Both the position numbers and the translations under genes were made by a program. This document shows positions 1 to 9,160 of a DNA stretch of 48,952 nucleotides, in pieces; positions within the stretch are counted from its first letter, which is position 1; every line of letters starts with the position of its first letter. The notes below the pieces were generated by a model that did no database searches, had not been told where the DNA came from, and was given only the letters and a program-made list of their open reading frames with translations. The stretch is taken from positions 1 to 48,952 of the forward strand of contig CAKTPP010000012.1 in assembly GCA_934591895.1 (NCBI GenBank), written 5' to 3'. The stretch comes from an uncultured Oscillospiraceae bacterium. Lineage in GTDB: Bacteria; Bacillota; Clostridia; Oscillospirales; Oscillospiraceae.

Positions 1-121
1 GTTCCGCATTTTTGACAGCGCTTGGATTGGAGGTCCTGCGTTTTTCCAACCGAGATGTTGATATGGATTTTCGCGGCGTGTGCACACAAATTGATATCAC
101 CATTCAAAAACGCCTGTAAGA

Positions 122-169
122 CCCTCTCAGTCACCTTCGGTGACAGCTCTCCCAGAGGGAGAGCCAAGG
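122..169. repeat. Double-hairpin repeat, intergenic
   Basis: Two adjacent perfect hairpins sit next to each other: GTCACC/GGTGAC around a ttc loop (130-144) and GCTCTCCC/GGGAGAGC around aga (146-164), preceded by CCCTCTCA. This layout resembles a dispersed CCCTCTCAGTC...GACAGCTC-type repeat that I recall from Oscillospiraceae and other gut Firmicutes genomes; that resemblance is from memory and unchecked. Positions 1-203 otherwise show no convincing gene on either strand. Confidence 0.5.
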
Positions 170-203
170 GGGCCGCTGCAACTGTGCCGTATGTCATAAT
201 AGC

Positions 204-240
204 ATAAAGAAACGGAGCGCATCCGCACTGATGCGCTCCG
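204..240 (-). terminator. Terminator of the M16 peptidase/pnp transcript
   Basis: A 10-bp stem (213-222 with 231-240, CGGAGCGCAT/ATGCGCTCCG, 8-nt loop) lies about 50 bases beyond the stop codon of the minus-strand peptidase gene. On the minus strand it is followed by a T-rich stretch (TTTCTTTAT). It is the expected end of the rightmost-to-left transcript. Confidence 0.7.
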
Positions 241-289
241 TTAACTGTCTTACGAACGCCCCGCTAAACTTCCGCGGCGTTTTTTGTTA

Positions 290-1534
290 TCACTTGAGCA
301 GCTGCTCGTATTCCTCCTGCGCGCGCAGGCGGCCGACGGCCGAAAACGACACGCGCCCGAAGTCCAGCGTCTCGCGCGCGAGACCGAGGATGTCCTCGCA
401 GGTGACGGCGTCGTAGCGCGCGAGCACCTCTTCCGCCGGGAGCACCCGGCCGAGGTAGAGCTCGGAGTAGCCGAGCTTGTTCATGCGCGCGGCGGTGGAT
501 TCCTCCGCCATGAGCACGCTCGCGTGCACCTGTTCGCGCGCGCGGTCGAGCTCGGACTGCGTGACGCCGTCATTGCGGAAGCGATCGAGCTCGTCGCGGA
601 TGAGCGCGAGGGCGCGCTGCTCCGTCTCGCGGCCGACGGCTGCGGAGACGGCGAACATGCCGCAGTCAAGAAAGCCCGCCGTGTAGCTGTACACGGCGTA
701 GCAGAGGCCGTTTTTCTCGCGCACGGTCTGAAACAGGCGCGAGGACATGTTCCCGCCGAGAATGGACGAGAGCAGCGCCATGGTAAAGCGCGCCTCCGAC
801 CCCGTCGGCAGGCCGGGAAAGCCGATGCTGATCTGGTTTTGCTCGATGGCCTTGCGCTTGAGCGTAAAGGCCGGGGTGTAGCTGCCGCGGCGCATCGTGA
901 GATCCGGCCGCGCGGGCAGCCACGAAAAGTGCGCCGCCAGATGCGCAAGGTTCTCTTCCGTGAAGCTGCCGGACACGGCGATGACGATGCGCGGCGCGAT
1001 ATAGTGCGCGAGCTGAAACGCGCGCAGCCGCGCCCCCGTCAGCCGCTCGATCGTGGCCGGACGGCCGAGCACCGGCCGCCCGAGCGCACCGGGAAAGGCC
1101 GCGCCGATGAGCCGCTCCGCGACCAGATCCTCCGGCGTGTCGGCATACATGTCCATTTCCTCGCGGATGACGCCGCGCTCGTTGGCCACGTCCGCCTCGG
1201 CAAAGTTCGAGGTAAAGAGCATCTCGGCCAGCAGGTCGCCCGCGCGGTCAAGGTGCTCGTCGAGCACGCGCGCATAGTAGCACGTGCCCTCGCGCGTGGT
1301 GTAGGCGTTCACCTGACCGCCGATGGCGTCCATATGCTCGGCCAGCTCCGAGGCGGTGTGCTGCGCCGTCCCCTTGAAGAGCATATGCTCGATGAAGTGC
1401 GCGCTGCCGGCATCGCTCGGCGACTCATAGCGCGAGCCGACGCCGATCCACACGCCGATGGCCGCCGAGCGCACGTGCGGCATGTGCTCATAGACCATAC
1501 GCACGCCGTTCAGCAGCGTTCGTTTTTCGTACAT
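290..1534 (-). CDS. M16 family zinc peptidase (YmxG/processing-peptidase type)
   Basis: 414-residue M16 (pitrilysin/MPP-like) metallopeptidase. The inverted zinc motif HFIEH is at residues 46-50 and the third zinc ligand is expected in the EE pair at 125-126, about 76 residues later, as in the family. The N-terminal M16 domain is followed by the usual C-terminal paired domain. The start at 1534 is chosen because an AGGGGGG ribosome site lies just upstream and family proteins begin near this point; an upstream ATG at 1579 would add 15 unconserved residues. It lies 69 bases after pnp in the same direction, the same order as pnp-ymxG (mlpA) in Bacillus, so it is probably co-transcribed. Substrate unknown; cytosolic by lack of a signal peptide. 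Confidence 0.9.
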   Translation of the reverse strand: MYEKRTLLNGVRMVYEHMPHVRSAAIGVWIGVGSRYESPSDAGSAHFIEHMLFKGTAQHTASELAEHMDAIGGQVNAYTTREGTCYYARVLDEHLDRAGDLLAEMLFTSNFAEADVANERGVIREEMDMYADTPEDLVAERLIGAAFPGALGRPVLGRPATIERLTGARLRAFQLAHYIAPRIVIAVSGSFTEENLAHLAAHFSWLPARPDLTMRRGSYTPAFTLKRKAIEQNQISIGFPGLPTGSEARFTMALLSSILGGNMSSRLFQTVREKNGLCYAVYSYTAGFLDCGMFAVSAAVGRETEQRALALIRDELDRFRNDGVTQSELDRAREQVHASVLMAEESTAARMNKLGYSELYLGRVLPAEEVLARYDAVTCEDILGLARETLDFGRVSFSAVGRLRAQEEYEQLLK

Positions 1535-1603
1535 GGTGTGCTGTGCCCCCCTGAAAAAGCGGGCGGAGTGTCGCTGCACCCCGCCCGCACAGTCGTGCTG
1601 GAA

Positions 1604-3727
1604 TTACATGAGACCCTTCTCGCGCATCGCGTCCTTGCGGGACAGGTCGATGCGGCCGCGGTCGTCAACGTTCATGACCTTGACCCAGGTCATGTCGCCG
1701 ATCTTGAGCACGTCCTCGACCTTCTCGGTGCGCTTGAACTCGAGATCCTTGATCTTGACGAGGCCGTCCTTGCCCGGAGCCAGCTCGACCCATGCGCCGA
1801 ACTCGCTGCGGATGTTGGAGACCTTGCCGTAGTACAGCTCGCCGACCTCCGGCTCGAAGACGATGTTCTCGATGGTCTGGCGCGCGGCGCGGCAGGCCTC
1901 GATGTCCTCGGAGGCGATGAAGATGGAGCCGTCGTCCTCGATGTCGATCTTGCAGCCGGTGTCGGCGCAGATCTTCTGGATGACCTTGCCGCCGGAGCCG
2001 ATGACCTCGCGGATCTTGTCGGGGTTGATCTTCATCTGGATCATCTTCGGAGCGGAATCGGCCAGCTCCTTGCGCGGCTCGGCGATCGCCTTGAGCATGA
2101 TCTCGTCGAGGATCTCGAAGCGCGCCTCGCGCGTCATGCGGAACGCCTCCTTGATGATCTCGTGCTTGAGGCCGTCGTTTTTCAGATCCATCTGGATGGC
2201 GGTGATGCCGTTTTTCGTGCCGGCGACCTTGAAGTCCATCTCGCCGTGGAAGTCCTCAACGCCCTGGATGTCGATGAAGGTGGTGAAATCGTCGCCGTCC
2301 TGGATCAGACCGCAGGAGATGCCGGCGACCGGCGCCTTGATGGGCACGCCGGCGTCCATGAGCGCGAGCGTGGAGCCGCAGATGGAGCCCTGCGACGTCG
2401 AGCCGTTGGACGACACGACCTCGGACACCACGCGGATGGCGTACGGGAACTCCTCGACCGGCGGGATGACGCACTGCAGCGCCTTCTCAACGAGCGCGCC
2501 GTGGCCGTACTCGCGGCGGTTGGTGCTGCGGGCGGCGCGGGCGTCACCGGTGGAGTACGGCGGCATATTATAGTGGTGCATGAAGCGCTTTTCTTCCTCT
2601 TCCCAGATGGTGTCGAGCTTCTGCGCCATGGACAGCGTGGCAAGCGTGGCGATGGACAGCACCTGCGTCTGGCCGCGGGTGAACAGGCCCGAGCCGTGCA
2701 CGCGCGGGATCACGCCGACCTCGGCATCGAGCGGGCGGATCTCGTTCATCTTGCGGCCGTCGACACGGTGACCGGCGAGCAGCCACTTCTTGACGATCTT
2801 CTTCTGCATCTTGTAGAGGATCTCGTCCATGAACTGCATCATGTCCGGATGCTCGTCGAGATACTTCTCCTGCACGGCGGCGATCCACTCGTTCACGCGC
2901 GCCTCGCGCACGTTCTTGTCGTCGGTGTCCATGCAGTACTCCATGGCCTCCATCTCGTTGGCGCACAGGAGCTCGAACAGCTCCTCGTCAAAGGAGGCGT
3001 GCTCGTACTCGAACTTCGGCTTGCCGATCTCGCTGACCATCCTGTCGATGAGGTCGAGCACGGGCTGCAGGTGCTCGTGCGCCTGCACGATGCCCTCGTA
3101 CATGACGTCGTCCGGCACCTGATCGGCCTCGGACTCGATCATGACGATCTTCTTGTGGGTGGCGGCGATGGTGGTGGTCATGCGGTTGGTCTTGCGCTGC
3201 TCCTGCGTGGGGTTGAAGAGATACTTCTCCCCGTCCCAGCCGAGGACGATGCCGGCGATGGGGCCGTTGAACGGCACGTCGGAAATGCTCACCGCGGCGC
3301 TCGCGCCGATCATGGCGGTGATCTCCGGGCTGCAGTCACGGTCGACGGACAGCACCTCGCAGGCGATGATGACGTCGTTGCGCAGGTCGCTCGGGAAGAG
3401 CGGGCGCATCGGGCGGTCGATCAGGCGGCTGGCCAGCACGGCGGGCAGGCTGGGCTTGCCCTCGCGGCGCATGAAGCTGCCGGGGATGCGGCCGACGGCG
3501 TAGAGCTTCTCATTGAAGTCCACGGACAGCGGGAAGTAATCCACACCGTCCTTCGGACGGGCGGAGGCCGTGCAGGTGACGAGCACGGTCGTCTCGCCGT
3601 AGCTGACGAGAACGGCGGAGTTGCACAGCTCCGCGAGCTTGCCGGTCTCCATCACGAGGGGACGGCCTTCGTACTCGATCTCGTAGCGCTTGTAGTTGGG
3701 GAACTGCTTGTGCGTGGTGATGATCAT
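1604..3727 (-). CDS. pnp: Polyribonucleotide nucleotidyltransferase (PNPase)
   Basis: 707 residues, normal length for bacterial PNPase, the phosphate-dependent 3'-to-5' exoribonuclease of mRNA decay. Two RNase PH-like cores are followed by a KH domain (about 557-620, with the GSGG loop in IGSGGKVI) and a C-terminal S1 domain (about 628-700, GKVSNI...GLVKIKDL). Characteristic segments include RPLFPSDLRND and HHYNMPPYSTG. The start MIITTHKQ at 3727 is preceded by AAGGAG; upstream in-frame ATGs would add unconserved residues. It follows rpsO, the conserved rpsO-pnp pair, separated by a terminator, so expression may depend on read-through or on a promoter in the 205-base gap. Confidence 0.97.
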   Translation of the reverse strand: MIITTHKQFPNYKRYEIEYEGRPLVMETGKLAELCNSAVLVSYGETTVLVTCTASARPKDGVDYFPLSVDFNEKLYAVGRIPGSFMRREGKPSLPAVLASRLIDRPMRPLFPSDLRNDVIIACEVLSVDRDCSPEITAMIGASAAVSISDVPFNGPIAGIVLGWDGEKYLFNPTQEQRKTNRMTTTIAATHKKIVMIESEADQVPDDVMYEGIVQAHEHLQPVLDLIDRMVSEIGKPKFEYEHASFDEELFELLCANEMEAMEYCMDTDDKNVREARVNEWIAAVQEKYLDEHPDMMQFMDEILYKMQKKIVKKWLLAGHRVDGRKMNEIRPLDAEVGVIPRVHGSGLFTRGQTQVLSIATLATLSMAQKLDTIWEEEEKRFMHHYNMPPYSTGDARAARSTNRREYGHGALVEKALQCVIPPVEEFPYAIRVVSEVVSSNGSTSQGSICGSTLALMDAGVPIKAPVAGISCGLIQDGDDFTTFIDIQGVEDFHGEMDFKVAGTKNGITAIQMDLKNDGLKHEIIKEAFRMTREARFEILDEIMLKAIAEPRKELADSAPKMIQMKINPDKIREVIGSGGKVIQKICADTGCKIDIEDDGSIFIASEDIEACRAARQTIENIVFEPEVGELYYGKVSNIRSEFGAWVELAPGKDGLVKIKDLEFKRTEKVEDVLKIGDMTWVKVMNVDDRGRIDLSRKDAMREKGLM

Positions 3728-3783
3728 GGTTCTGGTGCTCCTTTCTTTTGTCGGCGGAAACGCCAGAGCCAGCACTTGCATCC

Positions 3784-3806
3784 GCGCCCCATACGCGATG
3801 GGGCGC
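3784..3806 (-). other. pnp leader hairpin
   Basis: A perfect 9-bp stem GCGCCCCAT/ATGGGGCGC with a 5-nt loop lies 57 bases upstream of the pnp start, inside the rpsO-pnp spacer and downstream of the rpsO terminator. There is no T-run after it on either strand, so it is not a terminator. In enterobacteria the pnp leader forms a stem cleaved by RNase III and then degraded by PNPase for autocontrol; an analogous role here is only a suggestion. Confidence 0.45.
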
Positions 3807-3861
3807 AGATTCAAATACTGGGCAGCGGCGCTCCCGAAAGATGAACATTCGGGCGCGGACG

Positions 3862-3898
3862 AAAAAAGCAGGGGGACAATATGAAATTATCCCCCTGC
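3862..3898 (-). terminator. rpsO intrinsic terminator
   Basis: Nine-base-pair stem GCAGGGGGA/TCCCCCTGC (3890-3898 with 3868-3876) followed on the minus strand by six T (3867-3862). It begins 35 bases after the rpsO stop and sits before pnp, so it would attenuate transcription into pnp, as the inter-gene terminator does in other rpsO-pnp pairs. Confidence 0.85.
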
Positions 3899-3932
3899 AT
3901 TCAAACGTTCATACCCTTCGGAAAAGCCGAAC

Positions 3933-4199
3933 TTACTTGCGGATGTTCAGCTTTGCAATGATCGCACGATAACGCTCGATGTCCTTCTTGGCGAGGTAGT
4001 CGAGCAGACGGCGGCGCTTACCGACCATCTTGTACATGCCCAGACGGCTGTGCTTGTCGTTCGGGTGCACCTTCAGGTGCTCGGTGAGCTGACGGATGCG
4101 CTCGGTGAGGATGGCGATCTGGACCTCCGGCGAGCCGGTGTCGCCCTCGTGCGTCTTGTTGGCTTCGATGACTGCGGTCTTTTCGGTCTTGGTGATCAT
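3933..4199 (-). CDS. rpsO: 30S ribosomal protein S15
   Basis: 88 residues, the standard length. The family signatures GDTGSPEVQIA, HPNDKHSRLGMYKMVGKRRRLLDYL are present across residues 19-70. S15 binds the central domain of 16S rRNA as a primary assembly protein. The start is supported by GAAAGGAATG upstream. The transcript has its own promoter (4305-4333) with a roughly 100-nt 5' leader; S15 leaders are autoregulated in many bacteria but I could not identify a defined S15-binding fold here. Confidence 0.97.
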   Translation of the reverse strand: MITKTEKTAVIEANKTHEGDTGSPEVQIAILTERIRQLTEHLKVHPNDKHSRLGMYKMVGKRRRLLDYLAKKDIERYRAIIAKLNIRK

Positions 4200-4304
4200 G
4201 GTGATACATTCCTTTCTTTATTTCGTATCCGCTGGCGCAGAACCGGGCGGAAAGGAACCGCTGCAAAGCGGCCAGACCCCGGATCCGGGCACATGGACTG
4301 TTTT

Positions 4305-4333
4305 ACAATAGCACATCGCGGCGCGCTTGTAAA
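4305..4333 (-). promoter_or_regulatory. rpsO promoter
   Basis: Minus-strand TTTACA (4333-4328), 17-base spacer, TATTGT (4310-4305): a sigma-A type promoter about 105 bases upstream of rpsO. Its -35 ends a few bases downstream of the typA stop codon, so rpsO is transcribed independently of typA. Confidence 0.65.
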
Positions 4334-4336
4334 GAC

Positions 4337-6163
<1,827 letters not shown>

Positions 6164-6224
6164 TTTGCACACTTCCTCAAAGAGAATCACATAATTTTCA
6201 ATATTTCTGTTTGCACAAATCTGC

Positions 6225-6253
6225 ATTTTAGCATGGAAAACCTGATATTGCAA
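6225..6253 (-). promoter_or_regulatory. typA promoter
   Basis: Minus-strand TTGCAA (6253-6248), 17-base spacer, TAAAAT (6230-6225) with an extended -10 TGC directly before it. Lies 62 bases upstream of the chosen typA start, which supports that start. Confidence 0.65.
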
Positions 6254-6265
6254 CACTTTTTCGTG

Positions 6266-6294
6266 TTTACATTCCCCGAACGGCATGATAAAAT
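6266..6294 (+). promoter_or_regulatory. Promoter of the yfbR-ACT-PFL-DUF896 operon
   Basis: TTTACA (6266-6271), 17-base spacer, TAAAAT (6289-6294), 42 bases before the yfbR-like start. Divergent from the typA promoter; the two -35 elements are only 13 bases apart. Confidence 0.65.
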
Positions 6295-6335
6295 GTGCCC
6301 ATATCGCAAATTATCCGTTTTGAGGGGAGCAAACG

Positions 6336-6926
6336 ATGGATTCCAACTTCTTCGCGCTCATTTCGCGCATGCGCTATATCGCGCGCTGGGGGCTGATGCG
6401 CAACGCCCTACCCGAGAACATTCAGGAGCACAGCCACATGGTCGCGGTGCTCGCCCACGCGCTCGGCGTGATCCGGCGCGACATCTTCCGCAAGCCGTGC
6501 GACGTCAACGCCCTTGCGACGGCGGCGCTGTATCACGACGCGTCCGAGATCCTCACGGGCGACCTGCCGACGCCGATCAAGTATCACAACGCCGAGATCA
6601 TGTCGGCCTACCACGCGGTGGAGGATCTGGCCGTGCAGAAGCTGCTCGATATGCTGCCGCCGGAGCTGCGCGCGACCTATGCCGGCGTGCTCAGCGAAGA
6701 CAAGGACGGCGACATTTACCCGCTCGTGAAGGCGGCCGACAAGCTCTCGGCCTATATCAAGTGCATCGAGGAGCGCAAGGCCGGCAACAACGAGTTTCTC
6801 TCCGCCGAGGCGCAGACGCGCGCGGCGCTCGATGCCTCTCCCCTGCCGGAGGTGCAGTATTTTCTGGAGCATTTCATTCCCGCGTTCGAGCGCGATCTTG
6901 ACGAGCTCGGCGCGATCGGTCAATAA
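6336..6926 (+). CDS. yfbR: 5'-deoxynucleotidase, YfbR-like HD hydrolase
   Basis: 196 residues, matching the YfbR family, which removes phosphate from deoxyribonucleoside 5'-monophosphates with a divalent metal in the cytosol. Metal ligands are visible: His32 in the EHS motif, HD at 67-68 (YHDASEILTGD) and Asp135 (KAADKL). The N-terminal SRMRYIARWGLMRNALPEN is close to the E. coli family signature. GAGGGGAG lies just upstream of the start. First gene of a tight plus-strand group (gap of 12 bases to the next gene). A role in dNMP pool control is inferred from the family; its link with the ACT and PFL genes is not obvious. Confidence 0.9.
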   Translation: MDSNFFALISRMRYIARWGLMRNALPENIQEHSHMVAVLAHALGVIRRDIFRKPCDVNALATAALYHDASEILTGDLPTPIKYHNAEIMSAYHAVEDLAVQKLLDMLPPELRATYAGVLSEDKDGDIYPLVKAADKLSAYIKCIEERKAGNNEFLSAEAQTRAALDASPLPEVQYFLEHFIPAFERDLDELGAIGQ

Positions 6927-6938
6927 GGAGGAACATTT

Positions 6939-7208
6939 ATGCGTGCAATCGTAACCGTGATCGGAAAAGACCGCGTCGGCATCATCGCCGACGTGACCGC
7001 CCTGCTGGCACAGTACGGCGTGAACGTGCTGGACATCAGCCAGACGGTGCTGCAGGAGTATTTCACGATGATCATGCTCGTGGACGCGTCGCAGTGCACC
7101 GTCCCGTTTGCTGACCTCGCCCGCACGCTCGACGAAGCCGGCGTGCAGCGCGGCCTGCAGATCCGCGCCCAGCGCGAGGACATCTTCAACGCCATGCACC
7201 GCATCTGA
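6939..7208 (+). CDS. ACT domain protein, UPF0237 family
   Basis: 89 residues made of one ACT domain (MRAIVTVIGKDRVGIIADVTALL at the start, the ligand-binding ACT fold with a G-V-G-I turn at about 14-17). The family is GcvR-like and probably senses an amino acid or other small molecule. Start preceded by AAGGAGG. It is followed after 12 bases by the UPF0210/PFL gene; this two-gene pairing is conserved in Firmicutes and archaea, which suggests the ACT protein regulates or partners its neighbour. Biochemical function not established. Confidence 0.9.
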   Translation: MRAIVTVIGKDRVGIIADVTALLAQYGVNVLDISQTVLQEYFTMIMLVDASQCTVPFADLARTLDEAGVQRGLQIRAQREDIFNAMHRI

Positions 7209-7220
7209 GAGGACACAGCC

Positions 7221-8579
7221 ATGATCAACCGCAGTGAAATTTTGCAGACGATCGCCATGATCGACCAGCAGCATCTCGACATCCGCACCATCACGATGGG
7301 CATCTCCCTGCTCGACTGTGCGGACACGGACATCACGCGCAGCTGCACGAAGGTGTACGACAAGATCTGCCGCCTCGCGGGGCAGCTCGTGCGCACGGGC
7401 GAGGATATCGAGGCCGAGTTCGGCATCCCCATCGTCAACAAGCGCGTGTCCGTCACGCCCATCTCGCTCGTCGCGGCGGGCACGGGCGCGCAGTCCTACG
7501 TGCCGTATGCGCAGGCGCTCGACCGTGCCGCGCACGAGATCGGCGTCAACTTCCTCGGCGGCTTTTCCGCGCTCGTGCAAAAGGGCATGACGGACTCTGA
7601 CCGCGTGCTCATCGCCTCCATTCCGGAGGCGCTGGCCGGGACGGAGCTCGTGTGCGCGAGCGTGAACGTCGGCTCGACGCGCGCGGGCATCAACATGGAC
7701 GCCGTGGCCGAGATGGGGCGCACCGTCAAGCGCGCCGCCGCGCTCACCGCCGCGCAGGGCGGCATGGCCTGCGCAAAGCTCGTCGTCTTTGCCAACGCCG
7801 TGGAGGATAACCCCTTCATGGCGGGCGCGTTTCACGGCGTGGGCGAGCCGGAGTGCGAGGTGCACGTCGGCGTGTCGGGCCCGGGCGTCGTGCAGCACGC
7901 GCTCAAAAGCGTGCACGGCCAGCCGTTCGACGTCGTGGCCGAGACGGTGAAAAAGACGGCCTTCCGCATCACGCGTATGGGTCAGCTCGTGGCGCAGGAG
8001 GCGTCCGCGCGGCTGGGCGTGCCGTTCGGCATCGTGGACCTGTCGCTCGCGCCGACGCCCGCCGTCGGCGACAGCGTGGCCGCCGTGCTCGAGGAGATGG
8101 GGCTGGAATCCGTCGGCGCGCCCGGCACGACGGCGGCGCTCGCGCTGCTCAACGACGCGGTGAAAAAGGGCGGCGTCATGGCCTCGTCCCACGTCGGCGG
8201 GCTCTCGGGCGCGTTCATCCCCGTATCGGAGGACGCCGGCATGATCGCCGCGGCCGAGGCCGGCCGCCTGACGATCGAGAAGCTCGAGGCGATGACGTGC
8301 GTGTGCTCGGTCGGACTCGACATGGTCGCCGTGCCCGGCGACACCACGGCCGAGACCGTCTCCGCCATCATCGCCGACGAGGCCGCCATCGGCATGATCA
8401 ACAACAAGACCACCGCCGTGCGCATCATCCCCGCGCCCGGCAAGACCGTGGGCGACACGGTGGCGTTCGGCGGTCTGCTCGGCAGCGCGCCGGTCATGCC
8501 GGTCAACCGCTGCAGCGCGGCGGACTTCATCGCCCGCGGCGGGCGCATCCCCGCCCCGCTGCACAGCCTGAAAAACTGA
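7221..8579 (+). CDS. UPF0210 (DUF711/PFL-like) protein
   Basis: 452 residues, typical length for UPF0210. The sequence carries family segments such as ITMGISLLDC near residue 25, VNFLGGFSALVQKG near 115, and a Gly-rich C-terminal VAFGGLLGSAPVMPVN. Members have a pyruvate-formate-lyase-like 10-stranded barrel but lack an established reaction. Start preceded by GAGAGGACACAGCC. Co-transcribed with the ACT protein. No signal peptide or membrane segment. I see no frame disruption. Confidence 0.88.
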   Translation: MINRSEILQTIAMIDQQHLDIRTITMGISLLDCADTDITRSCTKVYDKICRLAGQLVRTGEDIEAEFGIPIVNKRVSVTPISLVAAGTGAQSYVPYAQALDRAAHEIGVNFLGGFSALVQKGMTDSDRVLIASIPEALAGTELVCASVNVGSTRAGINMDAVAEMGRTVKRAAALTAAQGGMACAKLVVFANAVEDNPFMAGAFHGVGEPECEVHVGVSGPGVVQHALKSVHGQPFDVVAETVKKTAFRITRMGQLVAQEASARLGVPFGIVDLSLAPTPAVGDSVAAVLEEMGLESVGAPGTTAALALLNDAVKKGGVMASSHVGGLSGAFIPVSEDAGMIAAAEAGRLTIEKLEAMTCVCSVGLDMVAVPGDTTAETVSAIIADEAAIGMINNKTTAVRIIPAPGKTVGDTVAFGGLLGSAPVMPVNRCSAADFIARGGRIPAPLHSLKN

Positions 8580-8594
8580 GAGGAGAGCAAAACC

Positions 8595-8801
8595 TTGACA
8601 CAGGAAAAGATGGATCGCATCAGCGAGCTGACGCGCATCGCGCGCGAGCGTGAGCTCACGCCCGACGAACAGGCCGAGCGCAAGGCGCTGCGCGAGGAAT
8701 ACATCGCCGACTGGCGGCGCAGCACGATCGACGTGCTCGAAAACACGTACATCGACCACGGAGACGGCCGCGTCACGAAGCTGCCGAAAAAGCGCACCTG
8801 A
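8595..8801 (+). CDS. DUF896 (YnzC family) protein
   Basis: 68 residues of the short helical DUF896 family (RISELTRIARERELTPDEQAERKALREEY), a two-helix N-terminal hairpin followed by a conserved IDHGDGRVTKL tail. Bacillus YnzC/YneF-type relatives are linked to the SOS or stress regulon, but the function is unknown. The TTG start at 8595 is preferred because GAGGAGAG lies 7 bases upstream; an ATG at 8610 is the alternative. Last gene of the yfbR group; no clear terminator follows. Confidence 0.85.
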   Translation: MTQEKMDRISELTRIARERELTPDEQAERKALREEYIADWRRSTIDVLENTYIDHGDGRVTKLPKKRT

Positions 8802-8817
8802 GCGGCGCGCACGGCAG

Positions 8818-8872
8818 GTGCGGCACATCGTCACTTGACAAGCGCGGCACATCGTCCCTTGACAAGTGCGGC
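8818..8872 (+). repeat. Tandem 24-bp repeat carrying TTGACA
   Basis: Two full copies (8818-8841 and 8842-8865) match at 22 of 24 positions, and a partial third copy (7 bases) starts at 8866. Each full copy ends in CTTGACAA, so the -35 hexamer of the cysE promoter is duplicated. Only the second TTGACA has a -10 element at the right distance. Confidence 0.8.
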
Positions 8873-8887
8873 CGTTCGTGTTATACA
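8859..8887 (+). promoter_or_regulatory. cysE leader promoter
   Basis: TTGACA (8859-8864), 17-base spacer, TATACA (8882-8887): near-consensus sigma-A promoter. Transcription would start near 8894, giving a leader of about 270 nt before cysE that contains a short ORF and an intrinsic terminator. Confidence 0.8.
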
Positions 8888-8938
8888 AGATACCAGAGCT
8901 TCCCTTTGCGGGAGGCATTACCGGAAGGAGCCTGAGCA

Positions 8939-9031
8939 ATGCGTCTTTGCAGCTGCAACAGCATCCCGGCCGCGGTCTGTCCGACGGCCTGTTGTTGTCG
9001 TGCGCAAAGCTGCGTCGCTTTCTGCCGGTAG
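8939..9031 (+). CDS. Cysteine-rich leader peptide of cysE attenuator
   Basis: A 30-codon ORF with ATG at 8939 and TAG at 9029-9031. A strong Shine-Dalgarno GGAAGGAG (8923-8930) lies 8 bases upstream. Eight of the 30 residues are Cys (positions 4, 6, 14, 18, 19, 20, 25, 29), with three consecutive TGT codons at 8990-8998. It sits between the promoter (8859-8887) and the attenuator terminator (9079-9109) of cysE. This is the expected form of a leader peptide whose translation measures charged tRNA-Cys: stalling at the TGT run would leave the segment 9012-9025 free to act as antiterminator, while a ribosome reaching the stop codon would cover it. The peptide itself is unlikely to have another job. 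Mechanism inferred; the ORF and SD are directly seen. Confidence 0.85.
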   Translation: MRLCSCNSIPAAVCPTACCCRAQSCVAFCR

Positions 9032-9093
9032 CATTACGGCCGCGGGACCGCGCCCGTATGGTATCCACATGGTTTTTACGCAGGAAGCAGCGC
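9012..9093 (+). promoter_or_regulatory. Predicted antiterminator pairing in the cysE leader
   Basis: GCGTCGCTTTCTGC (9012-9025, codons 25-29 of the leader peptide) can pair with GCAGGAAGCAGCGC (9080-9093), which is the whole 5' arm and loop of the terminator hairpin. The helix has 11 Watson-Crick pairs, two G-U pairs (9015/9090, 9021/9084) and one C-A mismatch (9016/9089). A small competing stem, AAAGC (9006-9010) with GCTTT (9017-9021), would be masked by a ribosome stalled on the three TGT codons. The mutually exclusive structures are the logic of an attenuator. Pairing was worked out by eye, without energies. Confidence 0.7.
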
Positions 9094-9109
9094 GCTTCCT
9101 GCGTTTTTT
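9079..9109 (+). terminator. Attenuator terminator upstream of cysE
   Basis: A perfect 10-bp stem CGCAGGAAGC/GCTTCCTGCG (9079-9088, 9094-9103), 5-nt loop, then six T (9104-9109). It lies 51 bases before the cysE start and downstream of the leader ORF, with no gene ending here, so its natural role is conditional termination of the cysE transcript. Confidence 0.88.
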
Positions 9110-9160
9110 GTCTGCAGCCTGTGGAAAAAAGAAGAAGATTTGAAAAGGAGAGAGCCCATC

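Noticed and set aside
284..3844. Very long plus-strand open frame (1186 codons) across pnp and the M16 gene
   Set aside because: It is the antisense shadow of two well-recognised minus-strand genes in GC-rich DNA; the protein is a low-complexity mixture of Ala, Arg, His, Leu and Asp with no family.
6408..9068. 886-codon minus-strand open frame opposite yfbR, PFL and the cysE leader
   Set aside because: Shadow frame with His/Asp/Arg bias; the plus-strand genes have ribosome sites and family matches.
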